NCBI GenBank assembly: GCA_964352855.1
Contig: CAYGTR010000083.1
Span: 1 to 5,904, forward strand
Length of the DNA: 5,904 bases
Direction of reading: 5' to 3'
Source of the DNA: Litorimonas sp964352855
GTDB lineage: Bacteria > Pseudomonadota > Alphaproteobacteria > Caulobacterales > Maricaulaceae
The translations under genes were made by a program, and so were the position numbers. Of this stretch, positions 1 through 5,904 are shown one piece after another (the first letter of the stretch is position 1; every line of letters begins with the position of its first letter). The notes under the pieces were generated by a model that ran no database searches, had not been told where the DNA came from, and worked only from the letters and a program-made list of their open reading frames with translations.

Positions 1-1115
1 TTCCGCTTATGATACCGTGCGTCTCCAAATTGTGATGCATCGAACATCGCGCGGCGTCGGTAGAGTTGCGCGTCGCAATCATAGGTGAAGCCAAATCCGC
101 CGTGGAATTGAATGGCGCGGTCGGCCGCAAAAGAAAAGGCTTTATCCGCATGGCCCTTGGCCATGCGCACGGCCACTTCGCCCGTCTCAGAATCGTCGAT
201 ACAGCTCGCCGCGGAATAGAGGAGAGAGCGTGATTTTTCGTAATCGACAAAGGCATCCACAATCGGATGTTTCAGCGCTTGATAGCTGCCGATCACTCGC
301 CCGAATTGTTTGCGTGTTTTGAGATATTCAACCGTGTAATCAATCACGGATTTTGTGCCGCCAACCATTTCCGCCGCATAGAGCAAGTTCGCGACGAGGG
401 GCAAGCGGTGGAGGGTCGCCGCCACTTTGTCTTGTGGCAGTCTGGCGCTGTCTTTGACAATAAGACCGTCAAGTTTCAATTCATAGCCGCGCTTTGTTTC
501 ATCAATCAAAGTTTCGCGTCGGATGTGAGAGGCAGGAATAGTCTGCACCTCCAACACAAACAGGGCCACATCACCTTTTATTTTGGCCGATACAATCACA
601 TATTCCGCCACGTCTAAATCCATCACAAATGTCTTTGTGCCGGATAATTTATACCCCTGCCCCGACGTTTCGGCGCAGGCGTGGATATTATTTAATTCAT
701 AATCGCCTTGCGGCTCGGATAGGGCCAAAGTCGCAATACTGCCCTTGACGATTTTTGATAAGATGTCTTGTTTCTGTGCGTCGTCTCCGCCCGCCAAAAT
801 TGCTTGGGTTGCGAGCGTGGTGGAGAGAAAAGGTGTGTACATCAAAGCCCGCCCCATCATTTCCATGACAGGCACAGTGTCGCCGATCGTCAACCCTATG
901 CCGTGATAACGGTCCGGAATGGCAATAGACGTCCAGCCGAGTGCGGCAATCTCGTTCCATATATCTGTGTCGAAGCCTTGGGCGTCGGGAATAAACTCCC
1001 TGACCTTTTCAATCGGGAATTTATTGCGGCAAAATTTCTCGGCCGTCTGCAATAAGTCGACTTGGGCCTCTGAGATGGATAGGCCACCGAATTTATGTTT
1101 GATATTGGCGCTCAT
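1..1115 (-). CDS. acyl-CoA dehydrogenase, probable non-catalytic partner subunit (3' end outside window)
   Basis: An uninterrupted minus-strand frame begins at the ATG at 1115-1113 and stays open to the window edge, giving 371 codons. Family members are about 380 aa, so only around ten residues should be missing. The protein starts MSANIKHKFG. It has an N-terminal helical domain, a degenerate middle signature (LALSEPQGDYE, 130-140) and a C-terminal helical domain with the FAD-contacting KTRKQFG (266-272) and QFHGGFGF (336-343). The tail RRRA...FGDARYH (353-369) is typical of the small-subunit type. Aligned by eye, both positions that can hold the catalytic glutamate are changed: the isovaleryl-CoA dehydrogenase-type position reads Ala (in LPLVANLL), and the medium-chain-type position reads Phe (in SQFGDAR). 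I infer a structural, FAD-contributing subunit that pairs with the product of the upstream gene. The start overlaps that gene's stop, so translation is probably coupled. An inactive stand-alone enzyme is less likely. Confidence 0.9.
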   Translation of the reverse strand, partial: MSANIKHKFGGLSISEAQVDLLQTAEKFCRNKFPIEKVREFIPDAQGFDTDIWNEIAALGWTSIAIPDRYHGIGLTIGDTVPVMEMMGRALMYTPFLSTTLATQAILAGGDDAQKQDILSKIVKGSIATLALSEPQGDYELNNIHACAETSGQGYKLSGTKTFVMDLDVAEYVIVSAKIKGDVALFVLEVQTIPASHIRRETLIDETKRGYELKLDGLIVKDSARLPQDKVAATLHRLPLVANLLYAAEMVGGTKSVIDYTVEYLKTRKQFGRVIGSYQALKHPIVDAFVDYEKSRSLLYSAASCIDDSETGEVAVRMAKGHADKAFSFAADRAIQFHGGFGFTYDCDAQLYRRRAMFDASQFGDARYHKR

Positions 1116-1117
1116 TA
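1113..1117 (-). promoter_or_regulatory. TAATG stop-start overlap coupling the two dehydrogenase genes
   Basis: On the minus strand the TAA stop of the upstream dehydrogenase (1117-1115) shares its last A with the ATG of the downstream one (1115-1113). No convincing Shine-Dalgarno sequence precedes this ATG (the nearest purines are GAAG, about 10 bases upstream). Reinitiation after termination is therefore the likely way the second subunit is made, which suits subunits needed in equal amounts. Confidence 0.8.
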
Positions 1118-2314
1118 TTTTGACTTCGGCAGTGAGAGGGCAAATTCGCCGATAATATTGCGCTGGATTTGTGAGGTGCCGCCGCCAATCGTGGCGGAAA
1201 ACGCGTTGAGATAGCTGCGGTGCCAATAGCCGTTATCCACGGCATTGGGTTCCCCCGCATAATAACCCGCCTGCGGCCCTTGCAGCGAGACCGCAAAGGC
1301 ATTCACGGCGCGGGCCCATTCGGTCTTCGTCAGTTTGGACATAAGCGGGAGGGCCATCGGGTTGTCCTGAATAAGCGGGGAAAGGCTCGCGCGTTGATCA
1401 TTTAAATTAATCGCATGAATATCTATTATAAAATCCAAGAGAGTATCTTGAACGACCGGGTCTTCGAGTGCGGGACGGCCATGGCTTTGGATGCGTTTCG
1501 CCATATCCAAGATTTCGAACGGATCAATTTCCGTGATGCTATATCCGCCCGCCTGGCCGCCGCGGGTGCTCCGCTCATATTCGAGCGTGCGCATGGCAAC
1601 CATCCAACCCTGCCCTTCCTGCCCCATCAAGCCATCAGCCGGAACGCGGGTATCGGTGAAAAAGGTTTGCGTAAAGCCGTACTCGCCCGTCAGCTTTTTG
1701 ATTTTATGCGTCTCGATCCCCGGCACATCCATGGGGATGAGGAAGAAGGAGAGCCCTTGATATTTATTCGGCGCGTCAAAATTCGTGCGCGCGAGCAGGA
1801 TCATATGCTTGGCGTAGCTGCCATGGGTTGTCCAAATCTTGGAGCCATTGAGGATATATTCATCCCCATCGCGGACGGCTTTTAATTGCGCATTCCCGAG
1901 ATCAGATCCGTTTTCGGGTTCGGAAAAGCCCTGACACCAGATGTCTTCGGCGCTGAGGATGTTTTTGATATAGGCGTGTTTTTGCGCCTCGCTGCCCATT
2001 TCCAAAATCAGCGGCCCGGCCCAACCGAGACCAATCGTATTGAGCATGATGGGGGCATTATGGCGTTTCATCGCTGCCGTCGCCAAAGCCTGGTGCGCGT
2101 CCGTCAGCCCGCCGCCGCCATAGGCTTTGGGCCAAGCCGCGCCGAGATATCCCGCCTCATAGACTTTACGCTGCCACTCGCGCAGGAAGGTAAACTGCGC
2201 ATCCGTGCCAACCTCCATAAAGGTCAGCGGCAACATGAAATCCGGCGCGGGCGGTGTGTTTTCCGCAAACCACGCCTCCGCCGCGTCGCCAAATTTTTTT
2301 AAATCTGCGTCCAT
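1115..2314 (-). CDS. acyl-CoA dehydrogenase, probable catalytic subunit of a heteromeric enzyme
   Basis: This encodes a 399-aa acyl-CoA dehydrogenase, a flavoprotein that introduces a C2-C3 double bond into an acyl-CoA thioester and passes electrons to electron-transfer flavoprotein. Visible features are the N-terminal helical domain (about 1-120), the family signature QGFSEPENGSDL (128-139), the beta-domain motif GSKIWTT (157-163), LEYER (244-248) and GGGTSQIQRNIIGE (377-390). Glu247 in LEYER aligns with the catalytic base of isovaleryl-CoA dehydrogenase-type enzymes, while the medium-chain-type position is Gly in IGGGTSQ. The usual RxxFG and QxxGGxG FAD motifs of the C-terminal domain are absent; GRPALEDPVV (279-288) and LQGPQAGYYAG stand in their places. 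This is what the large subunit of alpha2beta2 enzymes such as mycobacterial ChsE4-ChsE5 looks like. The start at 2314 was chosen over an in-frame ATG at 2368 because an AAAGGA site precedes it and the extra 18 residues look non-native. A steroid or other bulky acyl-CoA substrate is inferred. Confidence 0.93.
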   Translation of the reverse strand: MDADLKKFGDAAEAWFAENTPPAPDFMLPLTFMEVGTDAQFTFLREWQRKVYEAGYLGAAWPKAYGGGGLTDAHQALATAAMKRHNAPIMLNTIGLGWAGPLILEMGSEAQKHAYIKNILSAEDIWCQGFSEPENGSDLGNAQLKAVRDGDEYILNGSKIWTTHGSYAKHMILLARTNFDAPNKYQGLSFFLIPMDVPGIETHKIKKLTGEYGFTQTFFTDTRVPADGLMGQEGQGWMVAMRTLEYERSTRGGQAGGYSITEIDPFEILDMAKRIQSHGRPALEDPVVQDTLLDFIIDIHAINLNDQRASLSPLIQDNPMALPLMSKLTKTEWARAVNAFAVSLQGPQAGYYAGEPNAVDNGYWHRSYLNAFSATIGGGTSQIQRNIIGEFALSLPKSK

Positions 2315-2390
2315 ATTCTTATTCGTCCTTTGGGCCGGGATAGTGTAACCAAGCGGGCAAAGACACAAGATTCATTTTGGAACAGGCCTT
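2315..2390. promoter_or_regulatory. divergent intergenic region, likely holding promoters for both directions
   Basis: These 76 bases separate the minus-strand dehydrogenase operon from the plus-strand TIGR03084-type gene, so both transcripts probably start in or near here. On the minus strand, TTGTGT and TACACT look vaguely like -35 and -10 boxes, but they are only 15 bases apart. No clear operator palindrome is visible. The presence of promoters follows from gene arrangement rather than from strong motifs. Confidence 0.4.
2326..2331 (-). promoter_or_regulatory. ribosome binding site AAAGGA that fixes the dehydrogenase start
   Basis: Read on the minus strand, AAAGGA lies 11 bases before the ATG at 2314-2312. 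The competing upstream ATG at 2368 has no comparable purine tract, so this site supports the shorter 399-aa protein. Confidence 0.6.
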
Positions 2391-3185
2391 ATGCAAGCTG
2401 CAACCTATTTTCGCGAAGAATGCGACTCCATCGCCGCTATTCTCAAGGATAAAAGCGAAGCCGATTTTGAGACGCAGACATTGTTCAAGACTTGGACGGT
2501 CGGCGATATTATCAAACATTTGCACCTGTGGAATATCGCGGCGAATTTATCGCTCACGGATGCGGCAGGTTTTCAAGCTTTCGTCGTCAAAATCATGAGC
2601 GCCATGTCGCAAGGCAAAACACATCAGCAATTGCAGGCTGATTATTTTCACGGGCAATCCAACCTCGATATCTTTGCAAAATGGAAAGCGGATTACTCGC
2701 GCATTGCCGAGAATTTTACGCAGGCCAATCCCGATGCCCTCGTCAAATGGGTGGGGCCGGATATGTCCGTGCGCTCCTGCATCATCGCGCGGCAGATGGA
2801 GCATTGGGCTCATGCGCAAGCGATTTTCGATGTCTTTGGGATTGAGCGGGTAAACACGGACAGACTCAAAAATGTCGCCCATATCGGCGTGACAACCTAT
2901 AGCTGGTCCTTCAAAGTTCGGGACCTGGCACCTCCGCTGCCCAAGCCCTATGTGCGCTTAACGGCACCCAGCGGAGCAATTTGGGAATGGAATGACACCC
3001 AAGACGACAATCAGGTCAGCGGCCCCGCAGAAGCTTTCTGCCAAACCGTCACCCAATGCCGCAACATCGCCGATACAGATTTAAAAACAATCGGCCAGAC
3101 AGCAGAAAAATGGATGTCCATCGCTCAATGCTTCGCCGGACAAGCCGAGGAACCACCGACCAAGGGAATGCGATATAGGGCTTAG
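2391..3185 (+). CDS. TIGR03084-type DinB/maleylpyruvate-isomerase-like metal-binding protein
   Basis: This is a 264-aa soluble protein of the mycothiol-dependent maleylpyruvate isomerase N-terminal/DinB-like four-helix superfamily. By motif pattern it belongs to the TIGR03084 group known from actinobacteria and alphaproteobacteria. The N-terminal half holds TWTVGDIIKHLHLW (34-47) and MEHWAHAQ (136-143). His43 with Glu137 and His141 reproduces the H...ExxxH spacing of the zinc triad in maleylpyruvate isomerase. The C-terminal half has family-typical blocks: RLKNVAHIGV (158-167), VRLTAPSGAIWEW (188-200) and an FCQTVTQCRN...DT region (216-229). The ATG is preceded by GGAACAGG, and the length fits the family. 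The reaction is unknown. Mycothiol is not expected in a Gram-negative, so another thiol or a CoA thioester could be the partner (inference). Its divergent position beside the dehydrogenase pair suggests acyl-CoA catabolism. An internal 55-base stretch (2791-2845) recurs exactly at the right edge of the window. Confidence 0.88.
   Translation: MQAATYFREECDSIAAILKDKSEADFETQTLFKTWTVGDIIKHLHLWNIAANLSLTDAAGFQAFVVKIMSAMSQGKTHQQLQADYFHGQSNLDIFAKWKADYSRIAENFTQANPDALVKWVGPDMSVRSCIIARQMEHWAHAQAIFDVFGIERVNTDRLKNVAHIGVTTYSWSFKVRDLAPPLPKPYVRLTAPSGAIWEWNDTQDDNQVSGPAEAFCQTVTQCRNIADTDLKTIGQTAEKWMSIAQCFAGQAEEPPTKGMRYRA
2791..2845 (+). repeat. 55-bp exact direct repeat, copy 1 (inside the TIGR03084-type gene)
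   Basis: This stretch encodes the MEHWAHAQ metal-site helix and the residues after it (through VFGI). It is identical, base for base, to 5850-5904. The base before it differs (C here, G at 5849), and the flanks further upstream do not resemble each other, so the identity begins abruptly. Confidence 0.95.
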
Positions 3186-3309
3186 AATAGGGCCGAAGTT
3201 CGGGGGTTTAAAATGCCCAAAGCGCGGCAATATTAAACTGGAATTCAGACTGATTATGAATCTATTGGTTTAAGTTGAAGGCATTCTGAATAACTTCTAC
3301 GGTTAATCT
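3186..3309 (+). promoter_or_regulatory. intergenic region upstream of the AraC-type regulator, weak promoter candidate
   Basis: This is a 124-base spacer in which composition shifts from GC-richer to AT-richer. A possible promoter for the regulator is TTGGTT (3265-3270) and AATAAC (3289-3294) with an 18-base spacer, but each box matches consensus poorly. No convincing terminator follows the preceding gene: CCGAAGTTCGG at about 3193 would form only a tiny hairpin with no T-run. No strong Shine-Dalgarno precedes the ATG at 3310. Confidence 0.25.
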
Positions 3310-4347
3310 ATGATTCTTCTTGATGCGGTTATCAGATTTACTGGCGTTGGGCTTCTCATATTGCTGGCAGTGTTTACAGTTCGAGACCTCCGAGGATGGA
3401 ACAGCGCACCTTATCTCTTTCTGTCGTGTATCTCGGTTCTGGCTGCTTTTTTAGGATTGACGATAGCGCCATTTCGGTTGCCGGATTTTGCACACTTGAT
3501 TGTTCGATTTGTGGATATTCCACATCTCATTTTCGTTTGGCTTTTTGCGTTGTCTCTTTTCAAAGAGAATTTTGTACTGCGCTGGTTTCATCTGTGTTTT
3601 GGTATCATTTATTGTCTACCGATGTTGATTATCAGGCTTTATCAGTTTGAGGTTATCACATGGCACCCGCAGCTCTTTGTATATGCTGCAGAGGTCTTTT
3701 CGGTTGCGCTTATAGGACATCTTATATACGCGACTTTACGTGGGCGCGCTGGTGACTTGCTTGAAAAGCGCCGGAGGGCCAGGGTATATTTTGTGGTCAT
3801 AATTGTTTTTGTTGCCACCACAGCCACGTTCATAGATCCCGATGTTTTTCGACCACATATTATAGCCTATGAAACACTTTGGATTTCATCTATTTGGCCT
3901 GCAATTATATGGACGTCTTACTGGCTTCTAGGGGCGAATAAAAACGCACTCGCTTTTGGTAATCGGGCGCCCAAAAAATCAGGTCTAAGTAATCAAGACC
4001 GGGATTTACTCTCAAAGCTGGAAACGATTATGATCACAGAAGAGGCATTCAAATCCTCAAACCTGACGATTATTACGCTAGCAAAAAAGATGGCTATTTC
4101 ACAGCACCGCCTACGTGCGCTTATTAATCAAACTTTGGGCTATCAAAATTTCAATAGCTTTGTGAATAGCTACAGAATTACGGCTATCAAAAAAGCGCTC
4201 AGCGATTCTGATCAGGCTCACTTACCTATCCTCACAATTGCGTTGGATTATGGATTTAACTCGATTTCTCCTTTCAACCGCGCTTTTCGAGAGAGCGAAA
4301 ACATGACACCTTCGGAGTATAGGCGTCACATTGAAACACCCGGATAA
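3310..4347 (+). CDS. membrane-embedded AraC-family transcriptional regulator
   Basis: This 345-aa protein has an integral-membrane N-terminal half and a DNA-binding C-terminal domain. By eye there are about seven hydrophobic segments near residues 6-24, 33-53, 62-83, 93-110, 122-143, 159-177 and 187-207. A basic loop (RGRAGDLLEKRRRAR, 144-158) lies between the fifth and sixth and probably faces the cytoplasm. The C-terminal AraC/XylS domain (about 230-340) contains both helix-turn-helix units: LTIITLAKKMAISQHRLRAL (252-271), then ILTIALDYGFNSISPFNRAF (307-326), with the family ending MTPSEYR. There is no soluble sugar-binding arm, so the ligand is probably sensed in or across the inner membrane (inference). 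An in-frame TAA two codons upstream (3304-3306) and no nearby later ATG support this start. A serine hydrolase follows on the same strand and is its likely target or operon partner. The DNA is AT-richer than the genes to the left. Confidence 0.9.
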   Translation: MILLDAVIRFTGVGLLILLAVFTVRDLRGWNSAPYLFLSCISVLAAFLGLTIAPFRLPDFAHLIVRFVDIPHLIFVWLFALSLFKENFVLRWFHLCFGIIYCLPMLIIRLYQFEVITWHPQLFVYAAEVFSVALIGHLIYATLRGRAGDLLEKRRRARVYFVVIIVFVATTATFIDPDVFRPHIIAYETLWISSIWPAIIWTSYWLLGANKNALAFGNRAPKKSGLSNQDRDLLSKLETIMITEEAFKSSNLTIITLAKKMAISQHRLRALINQTLGYQNFNSFVNSYRITAIKKALSDSDQAHLPILTIALDYGFNSISPFNRAFRESENMTPSEYRRHIETPG

Positions 4348-4405
4348 CCCTATCGAAAACGCATTCCGCGAAATCAATCATACTTTGTGCGAAATCCGTA
4401 AGACG
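4331..4405 (+). other. open frame running into the gap, possible N-terminus of the serine hydrolase
   Basis: This frame overlaps the last 17 bases of the regulator gene in the +1 frame. It begins with a possible TTG start and reads without a stop to the gap, giving LKHPDNPIENAFREINHTL then CEIRKT. The IENAFREI... stretch resembles the first amphipathic helix of class C beta-lactamase-like hydrolases, which normally lies roughly 25-30 residues before the GxxxxxxxP...SxxK block seen just after the gap. If so, the true gap length must be a multiple of three, and the hydrolase would start at a non-ATG codon without an obvious signal peptide. A real start inside the gap is the alternative. Confidence 0.35.
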
Positions 4406-4505
4406 NNNNNNNNNNNNNNNNNNNNNNNNNNNNNNNNNNNNNNNNNNNNNNNNNNNNNNNNNNNNNNNNNNNNNNNNNNNNNNNNNNNNNNNNNNNNNNN
4501 NNNNN
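4406..4505. other. assembly gap of exactly 100 Ns
   Basis: There are exactly 100 undetermined bases, a conventional placeholder for a scaffold join of unknown length. It removes the 5' part of the serine hydrolase gene. Coding continuity across it, and even linkage of the two sides, depends on the scaffolding being correct. Confidence 0.97.
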
Positions 4506-5783
4506 GCTGATGTTGAATGGGGTGTCCCCAACTCCCCCACGACGAAATACCGCATAGGGTCCCTTACCAAACCTATGACAGCAACATTAATCATGGCGTT
4601 GGTCGAGGATGGAACACTATCGCTCAACGGAACACTGGGGGAATATATCCCTGATGTCTATGGCGGTACCGAAGCCGCAAACATCACAGTTGAGCAATTG
4701 CTAAGTCATAGATCGGGTATCGCTGATTTCCCACGCGATAGTCGGGGGGCGTGGTACCAAAAAACGGCGCGTTTGCATTTTGAAACTAAAGACCTCGCGC
4801 GGGAGTGGCTCAAACCAGAGCTTATTGAGAAACCGGGAGAGATATTTCGTTATAGCAACGCAGGCTATGTCTTATTGGGATTAATCGTACAAGAGGTAAC
4901 GGGTCGAAGCTACGCTGAAAACATGCAGGAAAAGGTTTTTGATCCTGCTAAGATGAAGTCCAGTGGCGTATTCACACGCGCCGACTTGATCCCAAATATG
5001 GCACGCGGTTATGAGAGACCCTCAACAGGTGGCCTGCAACATGCGACATTTATCGATCCCTCTATCTTTACAGCCGCAGCGGGCGTGTATTCAACGGTGG
5101 GAGACCTCCATAAGTTTGACCGCGCGCTTTATGACAATACAATTTTATCAGAAGAAAGCCGTGTCCTTATGATGTCGAAAAAGTCGTCCGTTCCATATGG
5201 TTTCGGGTGGGGTATTGATGACGTGTCATTTGAAGGAAATGAAAATCTTCAAATACCTTTCCATTCCGGCAGCATTCCCGGATACCAAAGTTATTATCTT
5301 CGGTCTGAAGACAATGAGGGGTTTGTTTTTGTGACCAGCAATACGAACCAAGGCTCATTAATTGTCGCGATGGCAAAAGATTTAATGCAAGTCCTAAACG
5401 GCAAGCCGGTTACTTTGGCAAAACGGAGTTTGGATGAGTTTCTTTTACCGATTGCTCGAAATGAAGGTGAACAAGCTGCGATTAAAGCCTTTAATGATTT
5501 AGGTGATGAATTATCAGAGTATAGTGCAGATGAGGCTTATCTCAATGCGTTGGGTTATAAATATTTGAGACTCGAAAAAACTGACCTCGCACTTTTCATT
5601 TTTGAAAAAAATGTTGAACGAAATCCGGATTCAGCAAACCCTTATGATAGCTTAGGAGAAACATATCGCGATTTGGGACGAATAGAAGACGCAATTAAAA
5701 ATTATGAGAGAGCGTTAGAATTAGACCCAACAAGTGAGTCGGCAAAAAATGCGCTTTCGGAGATGAGTAAAGTTGGAGACTAA
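4506..5783 (+). CDS. beta-lactamase-like serine hydrolase with C-terminal TPR repeats (5' end lost in gap)
   Basis: The frame is open from the first base after the gap, giving 425 visible residues (numbered here from 4506). The class C beta-lactamase/penicillin-binding-protein-like fold shows all three active-site motifs. SLTK at 19-22 has its nucleophilic Ser codon at 4560-4562. YSN is at 116-118 (4851-4859), and the KTG-equivalent HSG is at 253-255 (5262-5270). Starting at the first ATG (4575) would remove the catalytic serine and lysine, so the gene must begin in or before the gap. The C-terminus carries about two TPR units (roughly 344-376 and 377-410, the second ending in YERALELDPTS), suggesting a protein-interaction or oligomerisation role. 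Such proteins act as esterases, D-aminopeptidases or peptidoglycan hydrolases; the substrate cannot be read from sequence. Any signal peptide would be hidden by the gap. The gene lies downstream of the membrane AraC regulator on the same strand. Codon usage is AT-rich, especially in the TPR part. Confidence 0.9.
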   Translation, partial: ADVEWGVPNSPTTKYRIGSLTKPMTATLIMALVEDGTLSLNGTLGEYIPDVYGGTEAANITVEQLLSHRSGIADFPRDSRGAWYQKTARLHFETKDLAREWLKPELIEKPGEIFRYSNAGYVLLGLIVQEVTGRSYAENMQEKVFDPAKMKSSGVFTRADLIPNMARGYERPSTGGLQHATFIDPSIFTAAAGVYSTVGDLHKFDRALYDNTILSEESRVLMMSKKSSVPYGFGWGIDDVSFEGNENLQIPFHSGSIPGYQSYYLRSEDNEGFVFVTSNTNQGSLIVAMAKDLMQVLNGKPVTLAKRSLDEFLLPIARNEGEQAAIKAFNDLGDELSEYSADEAYLNALGYKYLRLEKTDLALFIFEKNVERNPDSANPYDSLGETYRDLGRIEDAIKNYERALELDPTSESAKNALSEMSKVGD

Positions 5784-5849
5784 ATCGGCCCTGTGAAACT
5801 TAAATATTGCTCGGCTTTAAAGTGTCGTGGTCAAACCACATCTTGATGG
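5784..5849 (+). other. short downstream spacer with a small hairpin
   Basis: This spacer lies between the hydrolase stop and the terminal repeat. It contains GTGGT-CAA-ACCAC (5827-5839), a five-base-pair stem with a three-base loop and no following T-run, so it is a poor candidate for an intrinsic terminator. An ATG at 5846-5848 happens to be in frame with the repeat that follows. Confidence 0.3.
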
Positions 5850-5904
5850 GGCAGATGGAGCATTGGGCTCATGCGCAAGCGATTTTCGATGTCTTTGGGA
5901 TTGA
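5850..5904 (+). repeat. 55-bp exact direct repeat, copy 2 (window end)
   Basis: This is identical to 2791-2845 and runs to the last base of the window. The 55 bases would encode the same metal-site segment of the TIGR03084-type protein. The preceding 66 bases are unrelated to the sequence upstream of copy 1. It is either the overlap left at an assembly-graph junction or the start of a second copy of that gene's 3' part. Confidence 0.95.

Noticed and set aside
1415..1885. 156-codon plus-strand open frame antisense to the dehydrogenase gene
   Set aside because: It lies wholly inside a well-supported dehydrogenase gene on the other strand, shows no recognisable family, and mirrors that gene's codons. 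The same applies to the plus-strand frames at 267-617, 768-1055 and 1886-2302.
2312..2368. Longer dehydrogenase starting at the ATG at 2368
   Set aside because: It has no ribosome binding site, the extra N-terminal residues (MCLCPLGYT...) do not resemble the family, and it would consume most of the divergent intergenic region.
3191..3206. CCGAAGTTCGG hairpin as terminator after the TIGR03084-type gene
   Set aside because: The stem is only four to five pairs with almost no loop, and it is followed by G residues rather than a T-run.
4274..4627. 117-codon minus-strand frame spanning the gap
   Set aside because: It exists only because Ns contain no stop codons. Both ends are antisense to the regulator and the hydrolase.
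5827..5839. GTGGT-CAA-ACCAC hairpin as terminator of the hydrolase gene
   Set aside because: The five-pair stem with a three-base loop is weak and no T-run follows.
5807..5904. Divergent paralogue of the TIGR03084-type gene beginning in the downstream spacer
   Set aside because: The frame is open from 5807, but upstream of the 55-base identity the encoded residues barely match, and a stop lies at 5801-5803. An abrupt change from perfect identity to none indicates a junction, not divergence.

Overview
The window looks like part of a moderate-GC Gram-negative genome, most plausibly an alphaproteobacterium. That guess rests on gene content: a paired acyl-CoA dehydrogenase set of the steroid/side-chain type next to a TIGR03084-family protein. 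It is tentative. It appears to come from a draft assembly, because it contains exactly 100 Ns and ends in a 55-base exact repeat of an internal stretch.

Left part (1-2314, minus strand): two acyl-CoA dehydrogenase genes read leftwards as a coupled pair. The upstream gene (399 aa) stops in a TAATG overlap with the start of the second gene, which runs off the left edge after 371 codons. The first protein carries the glutamate expected of a catalytic base. The second lacks a glutamate at both known positions but keeps FAD-binding features the first has lost. This is the pattern of an obligate alpha2beta2 heteromeric dehydrogenase, probably acting on a bulky acyl-CoA such as a steroid or terpenoid side chain (the substrate is inferred).

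Middle (2315-3185): a short divergent intergenic region, then a plus-strand gene for a DinB/maleylpyruvate-isomerase-like metal-binding protein of the TIGR03084 type. It shows an intact H...ExxxH putative zinc triad. Its divergent placement suggests a role tied to the same acyl-CoA pathway.

Right part (3310-5783, plus strand): visibly AT-richer DNA with a membrane-embedded AraC-type regulator (about seven predicted helices plus a C-terminal double helix-turn-helix). It is followed, across the 100-N gap, by a class C beta-lactamase-like serine hydrolase with a C-terminal TPR domain. The hydrolase's catalytic serine lies upstream of the first ATG after the gap, so the real gene starts in or before the gap. 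A 75-base open frame just before the gap may be its N-terminus. The regulator probably controls the hydrolase; this is inferred from adjacency.

The last 55 bases duplicate positions 2791-2845 exactly. This is either an assembly-graph junction or the edge of a tandem duplication of about 3.06 kb. I see no RNA genes, CRISPR, IS elements or integrase.
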